Assembly (NCBI GenBank): GCA_964468475.1
Contig: CAYXUL010000017.1
Location: 1 to 50,053 of the forward strand
DNA length: 50,053 nucleotides
Reading direction: 5' to 3'
Origin: JBECKX01 sp964468475
GTDB lineage: Bacteria > Zixibacteria > MSB-5A5 > CAIYYT01
The notes under the pieces are model-generated. The model was not told where the DNA came from, made no database searches, and saw only the letters and a program-made list of their open reading frames with translations. Position numbers and translations under genes: made by a program. Below are positions 40,827-49,880 of this stretch, piece by piece. How positions within the stretch are numbered: position 1 is the first letter of the stretch; each line of letters opens with the position of its first letter.

Positions 40827-43304
40827 TTGCTCGGATTGAATGCAGCGGTGAAACAATTTGAACACTCCTCCGTCGCCGATGCCGATACTTCAGCGACATT
40901 AGTTTGCGCGCATTGCGGCGATTCCTGCCGCACCGGTGATCCGGTTCTTGGCGACCTCCACTTTTGCTGCAACGGCTGCCTGGCGGTCTATCGAATTCTC
41001 AAGGAAAACAAGCTCGACAATTATTATAAGCTCAACGATCATCCCGGTCTGTCTCTCAAGGTAGATTCTGACCCTGACGGGGTCGAAAACGAATTCGAGT
41101 TCCTTGATGATGCAGACACTGCTCGGAAGATTCTCGATTTCAGCAACGGCAAATTAGCAAGGGTGCGGCTGTATGTGCCGCAGATCTATTGCTCATCCTG
41201 CGTCTGGCTGCTGGAGAATCTTTATCGCTTGCAGCCTGCGGTGCTGGAGTCGAAGGTTGATTTCGTCAGAAAAGAACTCACTGTCTCGTTTCGTGAGGAC
41301 AAGCTCACGCTGCGAGGGCTGGTGGAACTGCTGGCCTCCTTGGGATACACGCCAAATCTTACGCTCGAATCTGCGGGTAGCAAGCCTCATCAGGGCATCG
41401 ACAGACGCTTGCTGCTGCAGACAGGTATTGCGGGGTTTGCCTTCGCCAATATCATGCTGCTCAGCTTCCCCGATTATCTCGACACGATCGGCGGACTTGG
41501 CCCGAAGTTTACGCGCTTCTTCGGCGTGGTCAGTCTAATCCTGGCACTGCCAGTCTTCTTCTACAGTGCTGCCGACTTTTTCAAAACGGCCTGGGGCAGC
41601 CTGCGGCGGTTACAGATGCACCTCGACGTGCCAATCTCCCTCGGTATTTCTGCGCTGTTCCTTCGAAGCGTGTATGACATTGTAACCGCTACCGGCACCG
41701 GTTTTCTCGACTCGATGTCGGGGCTGGTGTTTTTTCTACTGATTGGCCGGATAATTCAGACCCGCACCTACAAAGCGCTCTCATTCGATCGCGATTACCG
41801 CTCATATTTCCCGCTTTATGTCACCAGGATATTCAAGAACAGATTTCAGCAGGTTGCGGCGACGAGCTTGGTCACCGGTGATAGAATAGCGGTACGCAAT
41901 GGCGAACTGGTCGTCGCTGACTCCATCCTTATCAGTGAGAAGGCAAGTATCGATTACAGCTTTGTCAGCGGCGAGGCAAAACCTGTCAGCTGCAAGTCGG
42001 GAGATACTGTTTATGCCGGCGGCCGAATCGCCGGTGAGCGTGCGGAGCTGGAAGTTGTCAAGGATGTTTCGCAAAGTTATCTGGTGAGCTTGTGGAACTC
42101 GCAGCTGTTCAAGCGTCAGCGGAAAGGAGCTCTTTCACGTCTCGCCGAAAGCGTCGCCCGCTACTTCACGGCTGCAGTATTGATTGCGGCGGCAGTCACT
42201 TTTCTCGCGTGGTTTTCCGCCGGACTCAATACAGCGTTGCTGGCAGCAACCGCAGTCTTGATAGTGGCCTGCCCCTGCGCCTTGGCGCTGACAATTCCCT
42301 TTACGTTCGGTACCGCGATGCAGCTGATGGGGGCAAGACGCTTCTACCTCCGCGAGCAGGGGGTCGTTGAAGCACTGGCCAGAGCCGATACGATCGTTTT
42401 TGACAAGACCGGCACCTTGACTGTCGGCGGCGCTGGAGAAATCGAGTTTGATGGCCGGGAGCTTTCCGCCAAGGAGCGGTATTTAATCAAGAGCGTTGCT
42501 TTGCAGTCGGCGCATCCATTGAGCCGGCAGATTGCGGAGGCATTACACAAGGCAACCGCGTCCGTCGCAACAGAGGTGGAGGAGATTCCCGGTTGTGGAA
42601 TCTCAGGAATGGTTGGCGATGTGAGTGTCAAGCTGGGACAACGAGCATGGCTCGAGCCGGGAAATGCTGAAGTTGCCCGGAATGGAAGAGCTGAATCGGG
42701 CGGAGAAGCCTGGGTTGCAATCAATAATCAGATACGAGGCAGGTTTGTACTGCACTCGGATATGCGGCGCGACGTCGAAACCGGCCTGACACGATTACAG
42801 CAATCTCACTCGCTCTGGCTGATTTCCGGTGACAGCGAAACGGAACGCGGTCGCTTTGCTGAGTTCTTTGACGACGACAAGTTGATTTTCCGCCAATCAC
42901 CTCACGACAAATTGCATTTTATGGACGGCCTCCGCGATCAGGAACGAAAATTGATTATGGTCGGGGATGGGCTGAACGACGCCGGTGCCCTGGCAGCAAG
43001 TGATGTGGGCATCGCGATTTCAGACAGGGTGGCATCATTTACCCCCGCCAGCGATGCTATTCTGGATGGCGAAGAGTTGTGGCGGCTGCCGGCGTTCATT
43101 GATTTGAGCAAACGGGCGGTCAAGATTGTGCTGGCAGGATTTGCGATATCGTTTGTCTACAATCTCGTGGGATTATACTTTGCCGTGACCGGACAACTTT
43201 CACCTTTGCTTGCGGCCATATTGATGCCGATCTCGTCGGTGACGGTTGTCGGGTTTGCCGTGGCTGCCACACGTTTGGCGGCACGTCGGGAAGGATTGAC
43301 CTGA
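40827..43304 (+). CDS. ccoI: CcoI/FixI-type copper-translocating P-type ATPase
   Basis: CcoI delivers copper for the CuB centre of cbb3 oxidase. This protein of up to 825 residues has an N-terminal Cys-rich metal domain (CAHCGDSC, then FCCNGCLAVY), an HMA-like domain with CSSC (about residues 122-125), eight transmembrane helices, the ion-path motif CPCALAL (about 482-488), DKTGTLT (about 528) and GDGLNDAGAL. The frame opens with TTG at 40827; in-frame TTG 40836 and GTG 40848 are alternatives, and no clear ribosome site decides. ccoS follows after 5 bp. Its place first in the cluster fits a role in oxidase assembly. Confidence 0.9.
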   Translation: MLGLNAAVKQFEHSSVADADTSATLVCAHCGDSCRTGDPVLGDLHFCCNGCLAVYRILKENKLDNYYKLNDHPGLSLKVDSDPDGVENEFEFLDDADTARKILDFSNGKLARVRLYVPQIYCSSCVWLLENLYRLQPAVLESKVDFVRKELTVSFREDKLTLRGLVELLASLGYTPNLTLESAGSKPHQGIDRRLLLQTGIAGFAFANIMLLSFPDYLDTIGGLGPKFTRFFGVVSLILALPVFFYSAADFFKTAWGSLRRLQMHLDVPISLGISALFLRSVYDIVTATGTGFLDSMSGLVFFLLIGRIIQTRTYKALSFDRDYRSYFPLYVTRIFKNRFQQVAATSLVTGDRIAVRNGELVVADSILISEKASIDYSFVSGEAKPVSCKSGDTVYAGGRIAGERAELEVVKDVSQSYLVSLWNSQLFKRQRKGALSRLAESVARYFTAAVLIAAAVTFLAWFSAGLNTALLAATAVLIVACPCALALTIPFTFGTAMQLMGARRFYLREQGVVEALARADTIVFDKTGTLTVGGAGEIEFDGRELSAKERYLIKSVALQSAHPLSRQIAEALHKATASVATEVEEIPGCGISGMVGDVSVKLGQRAWLEPGNAEVARNGRAESGGEAWVAINNQIRGRFVLHSDMRRDVETGLTRLQQSHSLWLISGDSETERGRFAEFFDDDKLIFRQSPHDKLHFMDGLRDQERKLIMVGDGLNDAGALAASDVGIAISDRVASFTPASDAILDGEELWRLPAFIDLSKRAVKIVLAGFAISFVYNLVGLYFAVTGQLSPLLAAILMPISSVTVVGFAVAATRLAARREGLT

Positions 43305-43309
43305 GGAAG

Positions 43310-43483
43310 ATGTCGGCAATATTCGTTCTGATCGGAGCCAGCCTGTTGGTGGCGTTGGGATTTCTGGCATTCTTCGTCTGGGCGGTCAAGAGCGGTCAGT
43401 ATGAAGATACCGTGACGCCGGGGATGCGGGTGATTACTGATGAAGATGTCCCGAATGATATGCCCGACGAGAGTGGTGAATGA
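43310..43483 (+). CDS. ccoS: CcoS, small cbb3 oxidase maturation protein
   Basis: This 57-residue protein begins MSAIFVLIGASLLVALGFLA: one transmembrane helix (about residues 3-25) with the typical FFVWAVKSGQYED continuation, and an acidic tail. CcoS is needed for cofactor insertion into cbb3 oxidase. ATG at 43310 has AGGA just upstream (close spacing). It lies 5 bp after ccoI and 53 bp before the ccoNO gene. The gene is below usual length cut-offs and easily missed. Confidence 0.88.
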   Translation: MSAIFVLIGASLLVALGFLAFFVWAVKSGQYEDTVTPGMRVITDEDVPNDMPDESGE

Positions 43484-43536
43484 TTGTGGTGATCATTACA
43501 GCAGTAACACATTGGAGTGATGGAGTAAGCTGACGC

Positions 43537-45669
43537 ATGGAAGTTGAACAGTTTTCCTACGACAACAAGATCGTCAGGTATTTCACCTACGCCACCGCGA
43601 TATGGGGAGCAGTAGGGATGTTGGTGGGGTTGATTATCGCCATTCAGATATTCCGCCCCGAAGCTAACCTGGGGATTCCCTGGTTTACTTTCAGTCGCCT
43701 GCGGCCGTTGCACACCAACGCGGTAATATTCGCGTTCGTCGGTAACGGCATTTTCATGGGCATCTACTATTCGCTGCAGCGACTTTGCAAAGCGAGGATG
43801 TTTTCCGATCTGCTGAGCAAGCTTCATTTCTGGGGTTGGCAGCTGATAATTGTCTCGGCGGTGATCACATTGCCTCTGGGCATTACGACCTCCAAAGAGT
43901 ACGCCGAACTGGAATGGCCGATCGATATCCTGATTGCAATCGTCTGGGTAATTTTCGCGATCAACATGTTCGGTACGATTGCCAAACGCCGCGAGCGCCA
44001 CATGTATGTGGCGATCTGGTTCTATATCGCTACTGTCATCACAGTCGCGATGCTGCATATCGTCAACTCGATCGAGTTGCCGCTGACTTTCCTGAAAAGC
44101 TATCCCGTCTACGCCGGCGTCCAGGATGCCCTGGTGCAATGGTGGTACGGTCATAACGCGGTGGCGTTCTTTTTGACGACGCCCTATCTGGGTTTGATGT
44201 ACTATTTCGTGCCAAAGGCGGCGAAACGGCCGATTTTCTCCTATCGGCTCTCAATCATCCACTTCTGGGCATTGATCTTTATCTACATCTGGGCGGGCCC
44301 CCATCATCTGCTTTACACTGCCCTGCCTGATTGGGCGCAGTCGCTCGGTACGGTGTTCTCGATAATGCTGATCGCACCTTCGTGGGGTGGCATGATTAAC
44401 GGCCTCCTTACCCTTCGAGGAGCCTGGGACCGTGTTCGTACCGATCCGATTCTGAAGTTCTTCGTGGTGGCGATCACCGCTTACGGCATGGCAACCTTCG
44501 AGGGTCCAATGCTGGCGCTAAAGAGTGTAAATGCCATCTCACACTATACCAACTGGACAATCGCCCACGTCCATGTCGGCGCACTCGGCTGGAATGGCCT
44601 GCTGACCTTTGGTATGCTCTATTGGCTGGTGCCACGCTTGTTCAAGACAAAGCTTTATTCGGTCAAGCTCGCCAATTTCCATTTTTGGATTTCCACTCTC
44701 GGCATAGCCTTCTATGTGATTCCGATGTATTTCGCCGGCTGGACCGAGGGTTTATTGTGGAAGCAATTCACTCCTGAAGGTTTCCTGCAATACCCGAACT
44801 TTCTGGAGATCGTGACGCAGATTATTCCGATGTACGCGATCCGTGCCTTTGGTGGAGCGTTGTATCTTTCCGGCGTGCTGGTGATGGGCTACAATCTCAT
44901 CAGGACGATTCGTTCCGGAACCGCTGTTGATGAAGAACCGGCGGAAGCGCCGCCTTTGCCCAAGCAGTTCCACGAGACCGATCTCCATCCCTATCGTCAC
45001 CGCTGGTTGGAGGCCAAGCCACTGCAGTTTGTCTTGCTGGCGTTTATCGCGGTTGCGATTGGCGGTATAGTAGAGTTCATCCCGACCTTTATGGTTAAGT
45101 CTAATGTACCGACGATTGCGTCGGTGCATCCTTACACGCCGCTGGAATTAGAGGGTCGCGACATCTACATCCGCGAAGGCTGTAACAATTGCCATTCGCA
45201 AATGATCAGGCCGTTCCGTTCCGAGACTGAGCGCTACGGTGAATATTCCAAAGTCGGCGAGTTTGTATATGATCATCCCTTCTTGTGGGGATCGAAACGC
45301 ACCGGTCCCGATTTGCAGCGCGAGGGCGGTAAGTACCCTGATGCCTGGCATTATCAGCATATGGAGGATCCCCGTACGATGTCACCGGGATCGATCATGC
45401 CGCCGTTTCCGTGGCTGATTACCGATAAGCTGGACACGACTCACACTCGTGACAAGATTACCCTGATGCGGAAACTGGGAGTCCCCTATCCGAAAGGGTA
45501 TGAAGATCAAGCGGTGGCCGATCTGCAACAACAGGCACAAAAAATCGCTGACGGACTCGAACAATCCAAGATCGTAACCGACTGGGACACTGAGATCGTA
45601 GCGTTGATCGCATATCTGCAACGACTTGGCACCGATATCAAAGTGGAAGGAGCACAGGCGGCAAGATGA
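43537..45669 (+). CDS. ccoNO: Fused cbb3 oxidase subunits I and II (CcoNO)
   Basis: This 710-residue protein joins the haem-copper catalytic subunit CcoN (about residues 1-475, twelve helices) and the cytochrome c subunit CcoO (about 500-710). Haem/CuB ligands are visible in HTNAVIFAF (H59), GHNAVAFFLTTPYLG, GPHHLLYTALPDW and IAHVHVGALGWNG. CcoO has one helix and the haem site CNNCH (549-553) followed by SQMIRPFRSETERYG. The linker around residues 466-490 is Pro/Glu-rich. Fused ccoNO is known from Bacteroidota and some other phyla; most proteobacteria have two genes. It overlaps ccoQ by 4 bp (ATGA). Confidence 0.95.
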   Translation: MEVEQFSYDNKIVRYFTYATAIWGAVGMLVGLIIAIQIFRPEANLGIPWFTFSRLRPLHTNAVIFAFVGNGIFMGIYYSLQRLCKARMFSDLLSKLHFWGWQLIIVSAVITLPLGITTSKEYAELEWPIDILIAIVWVIFAINMFGTIAKRRERHMYVAIWFYIATVITVAMLHIVNSIELPLTFLKSYPVYAGVQDALVQWWYGHNAVAFFLTTPYLGLMYYFVPKAAKRPIFSYRLSIIHFWALIFIYIWAGPHHLLYTALPDWAQSLGTVFSIMLIAPSWGGMINGLLTLRGAWDRVRTDPILKFFVVAITAYGMATFEGPMLALKSVNAISHYTNWTIAHVHVGALGWNGLLTFGMLYWLVPRLFKTKLYSVKLANFHFWISTLGIAFYVIPMYFAGWTEGLLWKQFTPEGFLQYPNFLEIVTQIIPMYAIRAFGGALYLSGVLVMGYNLIRTIRSGTAVDEEPAEAPPLPKQFHETDLHPYRHRWLEAKPLQFVLLAFIAVAIGGIVEFIPTFMVKSNVPTIASVHPYTPLELEGRDIYIREGCNNCHSQMIRPFRSETERYGEYSKVGEFVYDHPFLWGSKRTGPDLQREGGKYPDAWHYQHMEDPRTMSPGSIMPPFPWLITDKLDTTHTRDKITLMRKLGVPYPKGYEDQAVADLQQQAQKIADGLEQSKIVTDWDTEIVALIAYLQRLGTDIKVEGAQAAR

Positions 45670-45863
45670 TACACGATGTGATTTCTTCCATTGAGAATGT
45701 GGGGCTGTTTCCGATCATCACGCTCATTTTGTTCCTCGCTGTCTTTGTTGCAGTTGGACTGTGGGCCTGGTTTGCCAACCGCGACTATCTCAATCATATG
45801 AAGCAACTACCGCTGGAAGATTCCGACCTTTATGGCGGAGAGGGAGAGCAGGACAATGGCTGA
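45666..45863 (+). CDS. ccoQ: CcoQ, small cbb3 oxidase subunit
   Basis: This 65-residue protein has one transmembrane helix (about residues 14-36) and the short charged tail NRDYLNHMKQLPLEDSD typical of CcoQ (FixQ), which stabilises the interaction of CcoP with the CcoNO core. It overlaps ccoNO by 4 bp and ccoP by 8 bp. Confidence 0.85.
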   Translation: MIHDVISSIENVGLFPIITLILFLAVFVAVGLWAWFANRDYLNHMKQLPLEDSDLYGGEGEQDNG

Positions 45864-46326
45864 GTACAAAGATGAACTACTCGAACACGAGTATGACGGC
45901 ATCAAAGAACTCGACAATGATCTGCCGCCATGGTGGCTTTACCTGTTTATCTTCACGATCGTCTGGGGGGTTCTCTATCTCGCCTACTACCACGTTTTTC
46001 ATTTTGGCTATTCCTCTCATGATCAATACATGTCGGAGATGGATCCAAACTACACGAGGGATCAGAATCCGAACTATCACCCGTCCGAGTTTCTCAGAGA
46101 ATATCATTCGCCGTGGTACAGTCCGCGNNNNNNNNNNNNNNNNNNNNNNNNNNNNNNNNNNNNNNNNNNNNNNNNNNNNNNNNNNNNNNNNNNNNNNNNN
46201 NNNNNNNNNNNNNNNNNNNNNNNNNNNCAGGAACAGATTCATGAGGTAGCCAGCTACGTTTTGACCCTGCAAGGTACCAATCCGCCAAATCCGAAGGCGC
46301 CCCAGGGTGAGCTAGTGACTGAATAG
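45856..46326 (+). CDS. ccoP: CcoP, cbb3 oxidase cytochrome c subunit, with assembly gap
   Basis: The N-terminal region has HEYDGIKELDNDLPPWW (conserved in CcoP), a transmembrane helix (about residues 34-54) and then the linker. The 100-N gap (46128-46227) removes the haem motif CxxCH and most of the cytochrome domain. After the gap, EQIHEVASYVLTLQGTNPPN is the standard CcoP ending, in the same frame. Whether one or two haem domains exist cannot be told. ATG at 45856 (MAEYKDE) has GGGAG (45842-45846) 9 nt upstream and gives an 8-bp overlap with ccoQ. Confidence 0.9.
   Translation: MAEYKDELLEHEYDGIKELDNDLPPWWLYLFIFTIVWGVLYLAYYHVFHFGYSSHDQYMSEMDPNYTRDQNPNYHPSEFLREYHSPWYSPXXXXXXXXXXXXXXXXXXXXXXXXXXXXXXXXXXQEQIHEVASYVLTLQGTNPPNPKAPQGELVTE
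46128..46227. other. Assembly gap (100 N) inside ccoP
   Basis: Exactly 100 N. It covers the cytochrome c haem-binding region; family comparison suggests more sequence is missing than 33 codons. Confidence 0.97.
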
Positions 46327-46388
46327 CACTTTTCGGTTTTGAATTAGGAAATAGAGCCCAAGCACTCACGAATCGGAGTGATACCGCG

Positions 46389-47855
46389 ATGTCACCATCG
46401 CAGACCGACAACCACGAATCGTATCGCGATCATATTTCTACGGTCGACAAAGAGGGCAAGCGTGTAATCCTCTACCCCACTAAACCGAAGGGTCGTTATC
46501 ATCGTGCGCGCCTGATTGTCAGCTGGTTTCTGTTGGCGTTCATGTTCGGCGCGCCGTTCATCAAAATCAACGGCCACCCGCTGATGCTGCTCGATGTCTT
46601 CACCCGCAAGTTCGTGATTTTCGGAGTCGCCTTCTGGCCGCAGGATTTCTACCTCTTTGCCTTTGGGGTGCTGGCGTTCGTTGTCTTCATCGTACTGTTC
46701 ACGGTAGTTTTTGGCCGTCTCTGGTGCGGCTGGGCCTGCCCGCAAACCATTTTCATGGAGATGGTCTTTCGCAAGATCGAGTACTGGATCGAAGGCAATG
46801 CCGGAAGACAACGGCGGCTTGACCGTTCTCCCTGGACCGCCGAGAAAACATTCAAGAAACTCTCCAAACACACGATTTTTCTCGCTATTTCTTTCCTGGT
46901 GGGCAACACTGTCGTGGCCTGGCTGGTGGGAGTCGGCAAACTTCAGCAGCTTGTGGCAGACGGACCGGGCGCGCATCTGGCGGAGTTTTTCGGCGTGGTA
47001 GCGTTCAGCCTGCTTACTTACGGCGTATTCGCCCGCTTCCGTGAACAGGTGTGCCTGATCGTTTGCCCTTACGGTCGCCTGCAATCGGTGTTGCTCGATG
47101 ACAAGTCTATTATTGTCTCGTACGATTTCAAACGTGGTGAGCCGCGCGAGCCGCTTTCAATGAAGAAAGATGAAGTGCGAGAGGCCGGGGACTGCATCAA
47201 GTGCAATTCCTGCGTGGATGTCTGTCCTACCGGTATTGATATCCGCAACGGCACCCAATTGGAGTGCATCAACTGCACTGCCTGCATGGACGCCTGCGAT
47301 AATGTAATGGATAAGGTTGGCTTTGAGCGCGGGCTGATCCGTTATGCATCCCACAAGCGCATTTCGGAGGGTACACGCCTGAAAGTCACTCCACGTATAG
47401 TTGGCTATTCGGCGGTTCTGCTCGCTCTGGTATCATTGCTGGTCATTTTACTGCTCAGTCGCAGCGATTTCGAGACTACAATATTCCGCACTCCGGGCGT
47501 GATGTATCAGGAAATCGACGATCATGTCATTCGCAATCTCTACTCGATCAAAGTGATCAATAAGACATTTGACAGCTATGACATCAGGCTGAAGCTGAAA
47601 GGTATTGAGGGGTCGATCGCGATGGTGGGCGGTAATATCTCTCTGCCCCAGGAGGGACTTGCCGAGACGGCGTTCTTTGTAGATATTCCCAGGGCAGCAC
47701 TGACTTCTTCAAAACAGAATATCAGGATCGAGGTGGACGCCGGTGACAAGAAGGTGGAAACAGTGAAGACAACGTTCTTTGGACCACGGGTGAAGCACCA
47801 CGACGACGATAGTGACAAGGGCACTGAGAATGAGCAACACCATGACAAACAGTGA
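46389..47855 (+). CDS. ccoG: CcoG, cbb3 oxidase accessory polyferredoxin
   Basis: CcoG (RdxA/FixG) reduces copper during oxidase assembly. This 488-residue protein has about four to five transmembrane helices, a WCGWACPQT motif (C113 region), two [4Fe-4S] clusters (CIKCNSCVDVCPTG and CINCTACMDACD) and a C-terminal periplasmic Ig-like FixG_C domain (about 375-470) with DDHVIRNLYSIKVINKT. It overlaps ccoH by 26 bp. Position after ccoP is the canonical order. Confidence 0.94.
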   Translation: MSPSQTDNHESYRDHISTVDKEGKRVILYPTKPKGRYHRARLIVSWFLLAFMFGAPFIKINGHPLMLLDVFTRKFVIFGVAFWPQDFYLFAFGVLAFVVFIVLFTVVFGRLWCGWACPQTIFMEMVFRKIEYWIEGNAGRQRRLDRSPWTAEKTFKKLSKHTIFLAISFLVGNTVVAWLVGVGKLQQLVADGPGAHLAEFFGVVAFSLLTYGVFARFREQVCLIVCPYGRLQSVLLDDKSIIVSYDFKRGEPREPLSMKKDEVREAGDCIKCNSCVDVCPTGIDIRNGTQLECINCTACMDACDNVMDKVGFERGLIRYASHKRISEGTRLKVTPRIVGYSAVLLALVSLLVILLLSRSDFETTIFRTPGVMYQEIDDHVIRNLYSIKVINKTFDSYDIRLKLKGIEGSIAMVGGNISLPQEGLAETAFFVDIPRAALTSSKQNIRIEVDAGDKKVETVKTTFFGPRVKHHDDDSDKGTENEQHHDKQ

Positions 47856-48324
47856 CAAGTCCGAAAAGACGCCCAAAGATCGTACCTGGGGCATCGGCAT
47901 CGCTGTGCTCTACACTGCCTTTGTGCTGGCGATGCTGGGATTGGTCTTTCTCGCTTCTCTGGAACGCTTCGACCTGGTTGATAAGAACTACTACGAAGAT
48001 GGCATCAAGTACCAGGAGAGAATCGACCAGATGAAACTGGCCAACAGCGCTCCCTACAAGCTTGATATCTCGCTCAAGAAACCCGCGCAGCAACTCGAGT
48101 TGACTTTCCCTGCCGCGATTCCTTCCGATTCGATTTCAGGAAAGATCGTGTTGTTTCGAGCATCGAACGCCGCCCTCGATCGCAACTGGGATATCACGGC
48201 CGACGACCAGGGCAAACAACAGCTGGATCTCAGCACCTTACGACACGGCTCATGGAAGGTCATGGTCTATTGGAAAGCCGGCGCCGCCGACCTCTACACC
48301 GAAAAAACTGTTTTCATTGACTGA
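47830..48324 (+). CDS. ccoH: CcoH/FixH family protein
   Basis: This protein of about 164 residues has a single N-terminal transmembrane helix (WGIGIAVLYTAFVLAMLGLV), then VDKNYYEDGIKYQERIDQ, the FixH/CcoH signature, and a periplasmic beta domain. It takes part in cbb3 oxidase assembly with CcoI. The frame opens at 47812; ATG at 47830 (MSNTMTNS) has AGGG 8 nt upstream and is the likely start, inside the end of ccoG. Confidence 0.87.
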   Translation: MSNTMTNSDKSEKTPKDRTWGIGIAVLYTAFVLAMLGLVFLASLERFDLVDKNYYEDGIKYQERIDQMKLANSAPYKLDISLKKPAQQLELTFPAAIPSDSISGKIVLFRASNAALDRNWDITADDQGKQQLDLSTLRHGSWKVMVYWKAGAADLYTEKTVFID

Positions 48325-48342
48325 TAGACTGAAGGTAGCCCG

Positions 48343-49068
48343 ATGGAATTGTGGACCGCGTTCATAATCGGTCTGGTAGGATCTCTCCACTGCGTCGGCA
48401 TGTGTGGCCCGATCGTCGCCGCTCTGCCGCTCGACAATCGCAGCCGTTTGTCACTCATTGGCGGGCGTTTGCTTTACAATGTCGGCAGGGTCGTCACCTA
48501 CACTGTATTGGGCGTCGTCTTCGGCCTTGTCGGTCGCGGTTTCTTTGTGGGTGGCTACCAGCAGATTGTCTCAGTTGTCTTAGGAGCGATGATCATCATT
48601 GCCGTCCTGATCCCCGGCAGGCTTAGCCAACGGGTGATAGCGTTCCTCGGTCTGAACAAAGCCTACTCGCTTCTGAGCCGAGGCTGGGGCAGGCTTTTCG
48701 CCAATAACAGCAAACCGTCGATGTTCGCGATTGGTATCCTCAACGGTTTCCTCCCCTGCGGTTTTGTTTATGTCGGAGTCGCCGGCGCGCTCTCAACCGG
48801 CAGCATTGCAGGTGGCGCGGCATACATGGCACTGTTCGGCGCGGGCACCATCCCGATTCTCTTTGCTCTGGGGATCGCCGGGAATTTCGTGGGCGCGCGA
48901 GTGAAGAGATCGTTTGCACGAGCCCTACCGGTTCTGGCGATAGTACTTGGCCTGTTATTTGTGGCCAGAGGCTTGAATCTGGGCATCCCCTACATCAGCC
49001 CGAAGATGAGTTACAACTCAGCCGTCGGACAAACCGAGGCAAGCTGCTGCGATCCCACCGGCAGATAG
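48343..49068 (+). CDS. TauE/SafE-family transporter of the cbb3 cluster
   Basis: This 241-residue membrane protein has six helices with paired motifs GSLHCVGMCGPIVAALPL near the start and GFLPCGFVYVGVAGAL in the middle, as in the UreH/SafE branch of the TauE/DsbD-like family found at the end of cbb3 clusters, where a copper-handling role is suspected. The C-terminus carries a CC pair (ASCCDPTG). It follows ccoH by 18 bp and is the last gene of the cluster. Confidence 0.82.
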   Translation: MELWTAFIIGLVGSLHCVGMCGPIVAALPLDNRSRLSLIGGRLLYNVGRVVTYTVLGVVFGLVGRGFFVGGYQQIVSVVLGAMIIIAVLIPGRLSQRVIAFLGLNKAYSLLSRGWGRLFANNSKPSMFAIGILNGFLPCGFVYVGVAGALSTGSIAGGAAYMALFGAGTIPILFALGIAGNFVGARVKRSFARALPVLAIVLGLLFVARGLNLGIPYISPKMSYNSAVGQTEASCCDPTGR

Positions 49069-49093
49069 GCAAATCATCTCAAACTTGCTTTTT

Positions 49094-49121
49094 TTGACCA
49101 CTTTCACTTAGATGATAATAT
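49094..49121 (+). promoter_or_regulatory. Putative promoter before the membrane protein at 49143
   Basis: TTGACC (49094-49099) and TAATAT (49116-49121) are 16 bp apart, so the leader would be very short (about 15 nt), leaving room only for GGTGG before the ATG. Confidence 0.45.
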
Positions 49122-49142
49122 AACCAGCAAGGTGGTGAAATA

Positions 49143-49670
49143 ATGAGCCAGAAAATCCGACAGATGTCGAGTCATGTGATTTTCCAGGAGGAGCAGCGCT
49201 TCAACCAATGGTGGATCTACCTGATTATCGCTGCCGTGACGATAATGACGTGGTGGATATTTATTCAGCAGATCGTCTTCAAAAAACCGGTAGGCAACAA
49301 TCCGGGACCAGACTGGCTTGTCTGGCTGATCATGGCACTGGTCGGGATTGGACTACCGCTGCTGATGTTTACCATCAAGATGCGGACTCTGGTTTACCCG
49401 GGGCATATCCTGATTCGCTTTTCATTCTTTCACAAACGCCGCATTCCAATGGAATCGATACTTTCATTCGAGGCGAGAGATTATCATCCGGTGAGAGAAT
49501 TCGGCGGCTGGGGAATCCGTTGGGTACCTGGTAAAGGTATCGCCTACAATGTCAGCGGCAACAAGGGCGTCGAGCTGAAGCTCACCAGCGGCAGGATTAT
49601 CATGATCGGCTCGCAGGATGAAAAGCGCCTGGAAAGAGCTATCAAACAGGCCAAGGAATCAGGCCTCTAA
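49143..49670 (+). CDS. Small membrane protein of unknown function (PH-like / DUF6141-like)
   Basis: This 175-residue protein has two transmembrane helices (about residues 24-45 and 57-77), then a soluble domain with FHKRRIPMESILSFEARDY and IAYNVSGNKGVELKLTSGR, reminiscent of bacterial PH domains and of DUF6141-like proteins; the exact family is not certain. GGTGG precedes the ATG. It has its own promoter, so it is probably not part of the cbb3 operon. Confidence 0.6.
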   Translation: MSQKIRQMSSHVIFQEEQRFNQWWIYLIIAAVTIMTWWIFIQQIVFKKPVGNNPGPDWLVWLIMALVGIGLPLLMFTIKMRTLVYPGHILIRFSFFHKRRIPMESILSFEARDYHPVREFGGWGIRWVPGKGIAYNVSGNKGVELKLTSGRIIMIGSQDEKRLERAIKQAKESGL

Positions 49671-49763
49671 GCGGATCTCAGAGTTGTCCGTATACACGCA
49701 AAGCCGCAACAAATCTGTTATCCTGCCGACTAGTACCGCACCGATTTTGTGCATCCTGTGAGA

Positions 49764-49791
49764 TTCACAACCGCGTTCTTACATCTAATAT
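49764..49791 (+). promoter_or_regulatory. Putative promoter of the secreted protein at 49881
   Basis: TTCACA (49764-49769) is followed after 16 bp by TAATAT (49786-49791). Transcription would begin about 80 bp before the ATG. Confidence 0.4.
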
Positions 49792-49880
49792 TTTGATTCT
49801 CAACAACTTGGGGATTCAGGCACGCGAATTGATTTAGTGTCTCGTAGAGATTGCATCCGCTTACTACAGGAGGAAATGCA

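Noticed and set aside
43396..44154. 252-residue open frame on the minus strand
   Set aside because: It lies opposite ccoS and ccoNO, whose homology is certain, and its sequence has no recognisable domain.
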